Of a DNA stretch of 64,000 nt, positions 34,985 through 43,479 are shown in pieces; within the stretch, counting starts at the first letter, position 1, and each line of letters begins with the position of its first letter. A model generated the notes under the pieces. That model saw only the letters and a list, made by a program, of their open reading frames with translations, ran no database searches and was not told where the DNA came from. Source of the stretch: Cupriavidus sp. D39 (lineage in GTDB: Bacteria > Pseudomonadota > Gammaproteobacteria > Burkholderiales > Burkholderiaceae); contig NZ_JAPNLE010000001.1 of NCBI RefSeq assembly GCF_026627925.1, positions 434,001 to 498,000 on the forward strand. The letters run 5' to 3'. A program made the position numbers and the translations under genes.

Positions 34985-35900
34985 TCAGGCTGGCCCGGGC
35001 TTGAACTTGGTGCGCGTCACCGGCACCCGGCGCTTGGCACCTACCAGGCGGCGCGTCGCGGTGGCTTGCGCATCGGCCCGCTCGGCGCGCCGTACCGCCG
35101 TTTCCAGTTGCGCCCGCAGCTCGTCTCGGGCCGCCTGCCCTCGCCCGAGCGCCTGCTCTGTCTCCGCCAGTCGCAGGCTGAGCGTATCGCGCTCAGCCTG
35201 CAGCCGCGCCCGCGCCTCGGCGCCGGCGACGGCGGCGTCCTGCGCCCGCGCCTGCGCCGCCGCCAACTCAGCACGCAGGTCCGCGAGCGCCTGCTCGGCC
35301 TTCTGGCGCAGCGTGCGCTTCTGGTCGATCTCGCGCAGCGCGCGGCGCTCGGTGGCGCTGGCCCGCTCCTGCGCGACAGCCACCTGCTCGCGGGTGTGTT
35401 CCAGCTCCGCCGAGAATTGGGTACGCAGCTCCAGCAACTGCCGCTCGAGCGCCTCGACCTGGCGTACGCCCTCCTCGTGACGCGCCCGCGCGGCCGCGTG
35501 GGCCTGGCGCTCGGCTTCCAGTTCCCCTTGCAGCGCCGCGCGCGCGCGCTGGACGGCGTCGAGCCCGGCCTGCACGGCGGCGGTCTCCTGCTCGGCCACT
35601 ACCACCGCGGCGCGCGCCTGGTCGCGCTGCGCCTCCGCCTCGCTCGCCTGCAACCGCGCTTCGGCCCGCAGCGCGGCCAGTTCGCCGCTAGCGGCCTCGT
35701 TGGCGGCCTGCCAGATCGACTGCACGGCATTGGCGGCGATCGCCTTGAGCGCGTCCGGCAGCTCGGGATGCGCGATGGTCACGTGCATCTTGTCGCGCAG
35801 GTCCTGCCAGAACTGCACCAGCACCTCGGTGGGCGTGCCCATGCTGCCCTTGCGCACCAGGCCGTAGAGCTTGTTGGCGGTGGGCGTGATGCCGTACCGG
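34985..35900 (-). pseudogene. tnpT-like gene, N-terminus removed by ISKra4 (module copy D)
   Basis: From YGITPTANKLYGLVRKGSMG to the stop at 34985 the protein is nearly identical to the intact TnpT-like protein at 51784-52860: KfrA-like DNA-binding half, then about 200 residues of heptad-rich coiled coil (Ala, Arg, Glu, Gln) and the end KPGPA. The ISKra4 element replaces about 45 N-terminal residues, with the junction at 35900. Confidence 0.85.
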
Positions 35901-35971
35901 GAGACCGCGCCAAAGCGGGGGCTGAGATCAGTCTTCACGCAAGAGCATAATGAGCCACCTACAATGTGCTC

Positions 35972-36580
35972 ATGTCCTTCGATCTTCAACCGGCGATCTC
36001 TGTCCTCCAGTTGCGAATCAGCCTGCGAGGCTTGAGCCCGCCGGTTTGGCGGCGCGTCATCTTTCCCGAGCACTTGACGCTCGCGTACTTGCACAGTGTC
36101 ATCCAGGTAGTCATGGGCTGGACGGACGAACATCTGCACCAGTTCACGATCCGAGGCAGGCGTTACGGCGAGGCCCATGAGGGCGTCCTGCAATTTTCCA
36201 CGGTGGCAAACGAGCTGACGCTGGCCGCGTTTAGTCTGCGAGAACACGAAGGCTTCGTCTATGTGTACGACTTCAACGCGTGGTGGCGGCACGATATACG
36301 CGTCGAGCGGCGTATGCTGCGGCAGCGTCCTGGGCCGCTGCCACGCTGCGTGGCGGGTTGCGGGCCTTGCCCGCCAGAGGACATCGGCGGGATCGAGAGG
36401 TATCTGGAGGCCAGGGACGAACGCAGTGAGTACGAGTTCCTCGACTGGCTCGAGTCGCTGCGCGAGGGTCCAGTTATGCTGGACGACCTGCGGGATGAGG
36501 TCGACCAATGGCTGGTTTGGCTGGACCGGCGCTTCGACCGTCGGACCGCCAATGAACGTTTGCAACAAATCCCGGCATAG
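35972..36580 (+). CDS. Plasmid pRiA4b ORF-3-like protein
   Basis: A 202-residue protein from MSFDLQPAISVLQLRISLRG (ATG 35972; GTG 35966 possible). The pattern PPVWRRVIFPEHLTLAYLHS, then VIQVVMGWTDEHLHQF and YDFNAWWRHDI is the pRiA4b ORF-3 (PF07929) fold. These genes often travel in ISKra4-type elements; their role is unknown. It ends 32 bp before the transposase on the same strand. Confidence 0.85.
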   Translation: MSFDLQPAISVLQLRISLRGLSPPVWRRVIFPEHLTLAYLHSVIQVVMGWTDEHLHQFTIRGRRYGEAHEGVLQFSTVANELTLAAFSLREHEGFVYVYDFNAWWRHDIRVERRMLRQRPGPLPRCVAGCGPCPPEDIGGIERYLEARDERSEYEFLDWLESLREGPVMLDDLRDEVDQWLVWLDRRFDRRTANERLQQIPA

Positions 36581-36612
36581 ACTGGCTGCCCAGACATGCG
36601 TGGGAGGCCGCC

Positions 36613-38013
36613 ATGCGGATCAGCTTGCAAGTCGTAGTGGATACCGAGGGTGACGCGCCTGCCACCGTCACCGAGATTGCGCAGTTCGAGCGAGCCGGCC
36701 TCGATGCCGGCTCGCTGGGTCTGCACTTGGCGGAAGCGAAATCATTGCTGGGTCGGCTGCAGCGCACGATGGTCGCGGCACAGCAGGTTGCCGAGGCGGT
36801 TGCCCGGACCAGCGTTTGCCCCACGTGCGGTGCGCAGTTGGCTTGCAAGGGCCACCATCACCTGGTCTTCCGTAGTGCGTTCGGGCGACTGTCGATTGAC
36901 AGTCCCAGGCTGTACCCCTGCCGGCAGTGCAAGGGCGACGCACCGAGCTTCAGTCCGGTCGCCGGCTTTTTGCCTGAGCGGGTCAGTCCAGAACTGCAGT
37001 ATCTCGAGGTCAAGTTTGCAGCGTTGATGTCCTATGGCCTGACCGTCAACGTTTTGCAGGAGGTGTTGCCGCTCGATCACTTGCTGGCAGCCAGCTCGAT
37101 CCGGCGCCAGGTCACCGTGCTCGGTCGCCGGCTGGAAGCGGAACAGGCCGCCGATGCCCGGCAGCAGGTGGAGATGGCGGCGAGCATTCGTTCGCCCGAC
37201 ATCCCGGAACCCAGTCCGGTGCGCGCGATTGGCATTGACGGCGGCTACCTTCGGCTGGCGGGCCGCAAGCGTCGCCAGGACGGTTGGTTTGAGGTGATTG
37301 TCGGCAAGTCCATGCGGGATCAGGGTGCCGGCCACAGTTTTGCCTACGTACACAAACTGGAGCATCGGCCGGCCGATCGGATGTTGAATTTCCTCCTGCG
37401 AGAAGGTGTGCAACCGGATCAACCGGTTACCTTTCTCTCGGACGGCGGGGATACCGTACGGTCTGCCCAGTTCGGCTTTGGTGATCGCGGTGAGTGCATC
37501 CTCGATTGGTTTCACATCGCCATGCGGGTACAGAACCTCGAGCAGATGATCAAGGGCCGGCCAGCACACAGCGATGGCCCGAGCAATGCGATATTGATCA
37601 AGGCGCTGCAAGGTGCCAAGTGGCACTTGTGGCACGGCTGCCCCTATCCAGCGTTGCGCCGGCTGGAAAACCTGGGCTGGGATCTCGACGCCGAAGCCAG
37701 TCCCGAGGAGGCCAAGCTCCTTGGCAAGCTCGAGGAGTTGATCATTTATCTGGATAACAACAGGGGCTTCATCGTGAACTACGGTGACCGCTACCGCCAC
37801 GGCGAGCCCATTGCATCGGGCTTCGTCGAGTCGGCCGTCAACCAGGTGATCAGCAAGCGGTTCGTCAAACGCCAACAGATGGCCTGGCGGCCGCGGCACG
37901 CGCACGCACTGCTACAAATCCGGACTGCCGTGCTCAATGACCAGCTCCGATCGCACGTTGAACGATGGTATCCCTCCATCGCCAGAGCAGAAAACCACCG
38001 CATCGCCGCTTAG
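36613..38013 (+). CDS. ISKra4-family transposase
   Basis: A 466-residue DDE transposase starting MRISLQVVVDTEGDAPATVT with GGGAGG upstream. An N-terminal zinc-finger-like CPTCGAQL and CRQCKGD are present. Core acidic residues are in AIGIDGGYLR (Asp), ILDWFHIAMR (Asp) and ASGFVESAVNQVISKR (Glu). The frame is intact and the inverted repeats are perfect, so the element may be mobile. Confidence 0.9.
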   Translation: MRISLQVVVDTEGDAPATVTEIAQFERAGLDAGSLGLHLAEAKSLLGRLQRTMVAAQQVAEAVARTSVCPTCGAQLACKGHHHLVFRSAFGRLSIDSPRLYPCRQCKGDAPSFSPVAGFLPERVSPELQYLEVKFAALMSYGLTVNVLQEVLPLDHLLAASSIRRQVTVLGRRLEAEQAADARQQVEMAASIRSPDIPEPSPVRAIGIDGGYLRLAGRKRRQDGWFEVIVGKSMRDQGAGHSFAYVHKLEHRPADRMLNFLLREGVQPDQPVTFLSDGGDTVRSAQFGFGDRGECILDWFHIAMRVQNLEQMIKGRPAHSDGPSNAILIKALQGAKWHLWHGCPYPALRRLENLGWDLDAEASPEEAKLLGKLEELIIYLDNNRGFIVNYGDRYRHGEPIASGFVESAVNQVISKRFVKRQQMAWRPRHAHALLQIRTAVLNDQLRSHVERWYPSIARAENHRIAA

Positions 38014-38179
38014 TTGGCCCCCGCTTTGGCGCGGTCTCCGAGCAGGGCACTGGCTACAGCAAGAAGCGCCGGATTTCGTTAACTCCGCATTGATTGAGTT
38101 TCTTCTCGAGCTTTGATTCACTCCGGCGTGGTCTGACGGCTCAACGTAACGGCCCGGTGGAGGCCGTCTTGTCAACCTG

Positions 38180-38560
38180 TCGGCTCGCAAACCTCCCTGT
38201 GCCGCCTCGCCTTGCCCGAGCGCCTGTTCTGCCTCCGCCAGCTGCCGGCTGCGCGTGTGCCTGCAGTCGCGCCCGCGCCTGCACCGCCGCCAGTTCAACG
38301 CGCAGGTCCACGAGCGCCTGCTCGCCCTTCTGCCGCAGCGTGCGCTCCTGGTCGATTTCGCGCAGCGCGCGGCGCTCGGTGGCACTGGCCCGTTCCTGCG
38401 CCACCGCCGCCTGCTCGCGGGTGCGCTCCAGCTCCAGATCTTTCGAGAATTGAGTACGCAACGCCTTCAACTCCTGCTCGAGCGCCTCGACCTGGCGCTT
38501 GCCTTCCTCGTGACGCCTCTGCGCGGCCGCGTGGGGAGCCGTTGGACCGCCTCGGCGGAC
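38180..38560 (-). pseudogene. tnpT-like coiled-coil fragment, copy E
   Basis: About 380 bp match the C-terminal coiled-coil part of tnpT (CTGCTCGCGGGTGCGCTCCA, GAGAATTGAGTACGCAAC). Both ends are missing and the frame is disrupted. It lies just beyond the ISKra4 element. Confidence 0.75.
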
Positions 38561-38622
38561 TCCGCTTCGATACGCCCCTGCAGCATGCGCAAGCCCCGGT
38601 AGAGAGCTGCACGCGAGCGTCA

Positions 38623-39036
38623 CTAGGGATATATTCTGTTCCTCTCCGACACCTGTTCATTCAGCGTCCAGAAGTCATACAGGACGCCGATCAGGAATAG
38701 GCCGCCGGTCAACAGGTAGATCAGGCCACTGATCCATTTGCTGGTATACATCCGATGCACACCGAAGATGCCGAGGAAGGTCAGTAGGATCCACGCCACG
38801 TTGTAGTCGTACTTGCCGGACGCAAACCGACAGTCCGCTTCGCGGTCCATGCCGGGGATCAGGAACAGGTCAATGAGCCAGCCGATCCCGAGCAGGCCCA
38901 ACGTGAAGAACCAGATCGTTCCGGTCACCGGCTTGCCGTAGTAAAAGCGATGGGAACCGGTGAAGCCGAAGATCCACAACAGATAACCGATGGCTTTGCT
39001 GTGGGTATCCCTCGGGGGATTGCTCGATGGATGCAT
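38623..39036 (-). CDS. TM2-domain membrane protein
   Basis: A 137-residue inner-membrane protein with two TM2-type repeats. YLLWIFGFTGSHRFYYGKPV then TLGLLGIGWLIDLFLIPGM forms the first, and VAWILLTFLGIFGVHRMYTS then LTGGLFLIGVLYDFWTL the second, each with the G-x-H-R-F/M-Y turn and terminal Asp. About four membrane helices. Function unknown in bacteria. The gene is intact. Confidence 0.85.
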   Translation of the reverse strand: MHPSSNPPRDTHSKAIGYLLWIFGFTGSHRFYYGKPVTGTIWFFTLGLLGIGWLIDLFLIPGMDREADCRFASGKYDYNVAWILLTFLGIFGVHRMYTSKWISGLIYLLTGGLFLIGVLYDFWTLNEQVSERNRIYP

Positions 39037-39745
39037 TGTTCGCCTCGTGCAGTGGTTTGGCGCGATGATGACATAGCCTGTAGCACCGAAGCCATTTGGC
39101 GATCCAAGTACGGGCGATGGATTCCCATCCTACGTACCGTCTCATTGGCCAGCCCGATGCAATGGAGCTCGCAGCCTCTCGTAGGCTAGGATCGAGCCTG
39201 AGTCCGTATAGTTGTCACAAGGCAAGCCAAGCGCCCGCGCCGCAAGGCCCGGCGGTCTCCGGCTGTTCGCCAGTTGCCCTTGGTGGCGATTCAGCAAGCC
39301 GGCGGCGCTATCCTGTTGATACCGCCGGCCCAAGGTCCGGCGGCTTAGCCGCTACAAGCGAAATTCGCCGCATAAAGGTTATGTTTAATGCATCGGTGCG
39401 TGGCTGGAGGTAACAACGGCCTCTAGTTTAGCTATGCTGCCGACCAGTTCTACTCGTTGACGATGTAAGTGGTCCACAGCGCATCGATCCAACTCGCATT
39501 AACCTCCTTATTGCGACAGATCCTTTCGTTTCGATCTCCGCACGACAGGCGGCCCGCCTGTGCACGTACTAGCGCCACCGCCACATTGCTGCAGCCCGCT
39601 TCGGCGGGACCGCAGCGCAGGCGGGAACAAACCACCCTTGCCGAGCGTTCTTCCTCTCGGCAATCAGGAGGTGTGGCGAGTCGACACAAGTAGGGCCCGT
39701 CGGTTCCTGTCTATAATTGAGTCACATTCAACTAAAGGAAGTTCC
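39037..39745. other. Intergenic region, no supported gene
   Basis: About 710 bp. TATAAT at 39712-39717 is a good -10 box for the gene starting at 39746. The GC-rich middle has several CCGGCGG repeats but no gene or known element. Confidence 0.45.
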
Positions 39746-40255
39746 ATGACCATTTCCCTGTACGCCACCTCTGTTCCGCTCTTCAAGCAAATGCTGAACA
39801 GCGTTAGCGCTATTCTGGCCAAGACGGAAGAGCATGCTGTTGCGAAGAACATCGATCCAAGCGCAATACTGCAAGCCCGCCTGTTTCCTGATATGTTGCC
39901 CTTGATCCGCCAAGTGCAGATTGCCGCCGATTTCGCCAGGGGCGTGTCTGCACGTCTTGCCGGTGTGGAAGTTCCCAAGTACGAGGACACCGAACAGACT
40001 TTCGCGGAGTTGCAAGCGCTTATCAGCAAAACTCTGGCTTTCATCGAAGACTTCACGTCGGCACAGATCGATGGCAACGAGGAGCGCCAAATCGTTACGC
40101 GCCCGGGCACGCCGAAGGAGAAGAAATTCACTGGCCAGTCGTACCTGCTGAGTTACGGGCTTCCCCAGTTCTACTTCCATGTCACCACCACATACGCGAT
40201 CCTGCGCCATAACGGTGTGGAAATTGGCAAGCGTGACTATATGGGTACGTACTGA
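39746..40255 (+). CDS. DUF1993-family protein
   Basis: A 169-residue protein with AAAGGAAG before ATG 39746. It opens MTISLYATSVPLFKQMLNSV and contains ARLFPDMLPLIRQVQIAADF and LPQFYFHVTTTYAILRHNGV, the typical blocks of DUF1993, a four-helix bundle related to the DinB-like fold. The conserved His residues could bind a metal or glutathione-like thiol; activity is unknown. The gene is intact. Confidence 0.85.
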   Translation: MTISLYATSVPLFKQMLNSVSAILAKTEEHAVAKNIDPSAILQARLFPDMLPLIRQVQIAADFARGVSARLAGVEVPKYEDTEQTFAELQALISKTLAFIEDFTSAQIDGNEERQIVTRPGTPKEKKFTGQSYLLSYGLPQFYFHVTTTYAILRHNGVEIGKRDYMGTY

Positions 40256-40339
40256 GACTCCCTCTTTTCGGGAAGAGCTGCGGTTCGCTGTAACTTTGCG
40301 TGGTTGTTGCTTTCTCAAGGCGCCGCACAAACACATCAA

Positions 40340-40500
40340 GCATCGCGTGCCCATCGTCGCGGAGGACCACCGCGGTCCGCGTGTGGTCGCGCTGCGCCTC
40401 CGCGCGCGTCCGGCAGGCCGGGACGGTCGATGGTCACGCGCATCTTGTCGCGGAGGTTGTGCGAGAACTGCGCCAGCACCTCGGTGGGCGTGCCCCTGCT
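40340..40500 (-). pseudogene. tnpT-like fragment, copy F
   Basis: About 160 bp resemble the N-proximal part of tnpT (GATGGTCACGCGCATCTTGT, then CAGCACCTCGGTGGGCGTGC). A deletion joins two separated parts of the gene. No frame is kept. Confidence 0.65.
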
Positions 40501-40587
40501 GAACCAAGGTTGCGGGCTGGCGCGGGGCGAGCGGATACTAAACGTGGGTGACTTGCGAGCGTCGCCAGATTTCTTCTTGGAAGTTTG

Positions 40588-40620
40588 GCCCCTAGCCTGT
40601 GCGGCTGAGGGCTTTCTCTT
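40588..40620 (+). terminator. Terminator-like hairpin
   Basis: GCCC-TAGCC pairs imperfectly with GGCT-A-GGGC, followed by TTTCTCTTT. The surrounding sequence resembles that of the better terminator at 48862-48896. Confidence 0.45.
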
Positions 40621-40745
40621 TGACGGTGTCTGTGTCGTGGTGCCGACCGGATTGCCATTGTTGGAACCCGCCCGCCAGGCGGTTAGATGGAAGCCAGAAC
40701 GGACAAGGGACTACAACGCAGAACGTGATAACCCCTTGATTTGAA

Positions 40746-40824
40746 TGGTGCGCCTCCCGTGAGTCGAACACGGCACCAACGGATTATGAGTCCGCTGCTC
40801 CAACCAGGCATGAACTAGAGGCCC
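40746..40824 (-). tRNA. tRNA with CAU anticodon (Met or Ile2)
   Basis: The 79-base cloverleaf includes an encoded CCA. The acceptor stem is GGGCCTC/GAGGCGC with one G-G mismatch, the D stem GTTC/GAGC, the anticodon arm GCGGA-CTCATAA-TCCGT and the T arm CCGTG-TTCGACT-CACGG. The D loop is unusual (ATGCCTGGTTG). The anticodon CAU may be elongator Met or lysidine-modified Ile2. Two bases separate it from tRNA-Gly. Confidence 0.8.
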
Positions 40825-40826
40825 GA

Positions 40827-40900
40827 TGGAGCGGGTGAAGGGAATCGAACCCTCGTCATAAGCTTGGAAGGCTTCTGCTCTACCATTGAGCTACACCCGC
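40827..40900 (-). tRNA. tRNA-Gly (UCC)
   Basis: A 74-base tRNA, acceptor GCGGGTG/CACCCGC, D arm GCTC-GAGC, anticodon loop CTTCCAA (UCC), T loop TTCGATT, encoded CCA. Well formed. The 3' half of tRNA-Gly is a known integration site for genomic islands, but no matching direct repeat was found by eye. Confidence 0.9.
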
Positions 40901-41532
40901 GTGCGGTGCGCGGCATGATAGCAGCTCCCACCATTAGCGTGGCGCGAATTAGGCGTAGCTGCTTGTCACGAAATCCGCGCTGCACGGTGCACCTACGGCG
41001 GTTTCGCAACTCCGGCGCCGATGTAAGGCCATCGCTGCGGCAGTGGTCGGCTGTTGCCTCGAGAAACTACCCGGAGATCTTCTACCGTCTGCTCGAAATG
41101 AAGGCCCGCTGCAACCTATCCGGCCATCATGGGAAGTCAAATAGTATCTGTTGGATACCAATATGGTATCGGTTAGGTACTATATGGCCCGGCGCCCCTG
41201 TGGCCCGAAGATTAACTGGCTTGCCACGATCAATCATTGGGGGGCGGCCGCACTTTGACGCTGTGGCATGGCCCTCATTCAGGAAGACTTGCCTCCGGAC
41301 CTCTTTGTATCAGTGCCCATCGTCGGTGCTGTTGGTCTCTACGCACCCAACAGAATAATTTCATGATCATGAAATTAACAATCGCCCATGGGTTGCCCTT
41401 GACGTTCGCGGTAGCGGTCCCTTCCTTTCGCCAACCTCACCGGCTCATGCCGGGGCTTATGCGGAAGATAGCGGTGCATTCTCGGACGGGGCGGTCGGGA
41501 GGCCGTTCATTACCGATTTCGCCGACCACTCA
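40901..41532. other. Intergenic region upstream of the tRNA genes
   Basis: About 630 bp without a supported gene. Holds GATACCAATATGGTATC (41155-41171, an inverted repeat) and a 22-bp perfect palindrome at 41356-41377. Confidence 0.45.
41356..41377. promoter_or_regulatory. Perfect 22-bp palindrome
   Basis: AATTTCATGATCATGAAATT, extended by one T/A pair, is a perfect dyad in GC-rich surroundings. It looks like an operator for a dimeric regulator. No intact gene starts close by, so its target has probably been lost. Confidence 0.45.
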
Positions 41533-41700
41533 TCACGCCCACTTCTTCCCTAGCGCCTCCAGACCAGCCTTTTGCAGGTCTTCCTGGCTCATCACAATGC
41601 GGAACTTGCAGTTGGCCTGGAAGTTGAGGAAGAAGGGTTCAGCAAAAGCGGGAACGTCAGATGGATTTTCGACGTTGATCAGGAATACCCCGCAGCGCAT
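41533..41700 (-). pseudogene. C-terminal half of a small unknown protein, cut by the IS3 element
   Basis: MRCGVFLINVENPSDVPAFA, then EPFFLNFQANCKFRIVMSQE and a C-terminal helix. It resembles the second half of small dimeric ferredoxin-like proteins of about 100 residues; the first half is missing and the IS3 end begins 11 bases upstream. Confidence 0.5.
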
Positions 41701-41710
41701 TCCGCCCCCG

Positions 41711-43349
41711 TGCCAATATGACGTGCGTCACCTATCCCTGATAGATTAGTGAGCAACGAGGTAGGTATGACCGTCAACAACTCATCCAAGGCAACGATGG
41801 CCGCCGTCAAGAATGTGTCCGATCCGGGCGCAACGCAAGGAGCCCGTAGGGCGACTGAAGAGGCGCCCGGATCGGCGACGCTGGCGTCAGCGTCCGGCAC
41901 CGATTCAGAGGTCGTTGCTCGCGCTCGGCGCAGGCAATTTTCCAACGCCGACAAGCGCCGCATACTGGAGGCGGCTGACCGCTGCACCAAGCCCGGAGAG
42001 ATCGGCGCGCTGATGCGCCATGAAGGCGTGTACTCGTCATCCTTGAGCACGTGGCGGCGCCAGCGCGAGGCTGCCGAACTGGCTGCCCTTGCCCCACAAA
42101 AGCGCGGACCCAAATTCGACGAGACTCGGGCCGAGGCGCGGCACATCGCGCAGCTCACGCGCGAGCGCGATAATCTCAGGAGGCGACTCGACAAGGCGCT
42201 GCTGGTGATCGACGTCCAAAAAACTTGCAGCCTTGCTGGGCAATCCGATCGACGACGACACCGACAAGCCGTAATGGCGGCTGTGCAAGAGCTCACTCCG
42301 GCCCTGGGCGCGAGCGCGGCCTGCCATGCCCTGGGCGTGCCGCGCGGCACGCCTGCCCGGCAGCGGGCCCACCTGCGTCGCATGGCCTTCATCGGTCCAC
42401 TGCCACGGTCCACTGCCCGGCCCCGGCCACCGTTGGCTCTGGATGCCCTGGAAAACCAGGTGCTGCTGGACACCCTTAACAGCGAGCGCTTCGCCGACAC
42501 CGCGCCGGCGGCGCTACACGCCACGTTGCTCGACGAGGGCCGCTACCTGGGCTCGGTGCGCACCATGTACCGGTTGCTGGCGGCCAATGGCGGCTCGCGC
42601 GAGCGACGCAACCAGCTTGTCCATCCGGCCTACACCAGGCCCGAGTTGCTGGCGCGCGCGCCTAACCAAGTGTGGTCGTGGGACATCACCAAACTCAAGG
42701 GGCCAGCCAGGTGGACGTGCTTCCACCTCTACGTCATCCTGGACATCTTCAGCCGCCATGTCGTGGGCTGGTTGATCGCCGGGCGCGAGAGCGCGGAGCT
42801 CGCTGAACAGCTCATCGCCGACAGCGTGGCACGCCACGATATCGCCCCCGGCGTGCTCACGCTTCATGCCGATCGCGGTGCCAGCATGCGCTCTAAACCG
42901 GTGGCCGCGTTGCTGGTCGACCTGGACATCACCAAAAGCCACAGCCGGCCTCACGTATCTGACGATAATCCCTTCTCGGAGTCGCAGTTCAAGACGATGA
43001 AGTACCGCCCGGACTTCCCCGCGCGCTTCGGCTGCATTGAGGATGCGCGCGCCCACTGCCAGGCATTCTTCGCCTGGTACAACACCGTGCATCGGCACTC
43101 GGGCATCGGATTCATGACGCCGCACAGCGTTCATTATGGGCTCGCCCAGGAGTTGCACCTCACCCGTCAGGCAGCACTCGACACAGCATTCCGGGCGTCC
43201 CCAAACAGATTTAAAGGGCGTCGCCCTGAACCACCGCGGCTGCCCACAGCAGTCTGGATCAACCCGCCGCCATCGGAGGCCATTACCCCAAACACACCAC
43301 AGTCCGGCACAGTAAATTCATGAAGCCAGGTGACGCAAAGTCATTGACA
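41711..43349 (+). mobile_element. IS3-family insertion sequence
   Basis: The ends TGCCAATATGAC-GTGCGTCACCT (from 41711) and, read inward from 43349, TGTCAATGACTTTGCGTCACCT are imperfect inverted repeats with TG/CA termini. No clear target duplication. The element interrupts the small gene at 41533-41700. Confidence 0.65.
41767..43323 (+). CDS. IS3-family transposase, OrfA and OrfB in one frame
   Basis: A 518-residue protein. The N-terminal OrfA-like part has a helix-turn-helix (FSNADKRRILEAADRCTKPG) and a leucine-zipper-like LTRERDNLRRRLDKALLVID. After an A6 run at about 42220 the OrfB part has the rve catalytic triad: Asp in SWDITKL, Asp in TLHADRG and Glu in PFSESQFKT. In many IS3 elements OrfB is reached by a -1 frameshift at an A-run; here both are in one frame, naturally or by an indel in that run. 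ATG 41767 follows GAGGTAGGT. Confidence 0.85.
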   Translation: MTVNNSSKATMAAVKNVSDPGATQGARRATEEAPGSATLASASGTDSEVVARARRRQFSNADKRRILEAADRCTKPGEIGALMRHEGVYSSSLSTWRRQREAAELAALAPQKRGPKFDETRAEARHIAQLTRERDNLRRRLDKALLVIDVQKTCSLAGQSDRRRHRQAVMAAVQELTPALGASAACHALGVPRGTPARQRAHLRRMAFIGPLPRSTARPRPPLALDALENQVLLDTLNSERFADTAPAALHATLLDEGRYLGSVRTMYRLLAANGGSRERRNQLVHPAYTRPELLARAPNQVWSWDITKLKGPARWTCFHLYVILDIFSRHVVGWLIAGRESAELAEQLIADSVARHDIAPGVLTLHADRGASMRSKPVAALLVDLDITKSHSRPHVSDDNPFSESQFKTMKYRPDFPARFGCIEDARAHCQAFFAWYNTVHRHSGIGFMTPHSVHYGLAQELHLTRQAALDTAFRASPNRFKGRRPEPPRLPTAVWINPPPSEAITPNTPQSGTVNS

Positions 43350-43479
43350 CGTTCCGCGCGACGAACGGCGAGGGGCTTCGCGCGCTGTGCCGAGGGCAAC
43401 CGCGAACGGTGAAAGGAAGGCAAAGAGAAGGCGCCCTGGGTGGGTGGGAAGAGCGACAGGTGGCCCGCCGCCCCCGCAG

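Larger units (their letters stand above)
35900..38039 (+). mobile_element. ISKra4-family insertion sequence with pRiA4b ORF-3-like cargo
   Basis: A perfect 22-bp inverted repeat (35900-35921 and 38018-38039; it begins GGAGACCGCGCCAAAG) bounds two genes. No target duplication is seen; the right flank does not continue tnpT, so a deletion accompanied or followed insertion. Confidence 0.85.

Noticed and set aside
34815..35480. Plus-strand open frames rich in Arg, Ser and Ala over the tnpT copies (also 51602-52914)
   Set aside because: They are antisense or shifted readings of the repetitive coiled-coil gene.
34985..36568. 527-codon minus-strand open frame joining tnpT to the ISKra4 cargo gene
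   Set aside because: The left part is real tnpT; the rest is antisense of the pRiA4b ORF-3-like gene across the IS junction.
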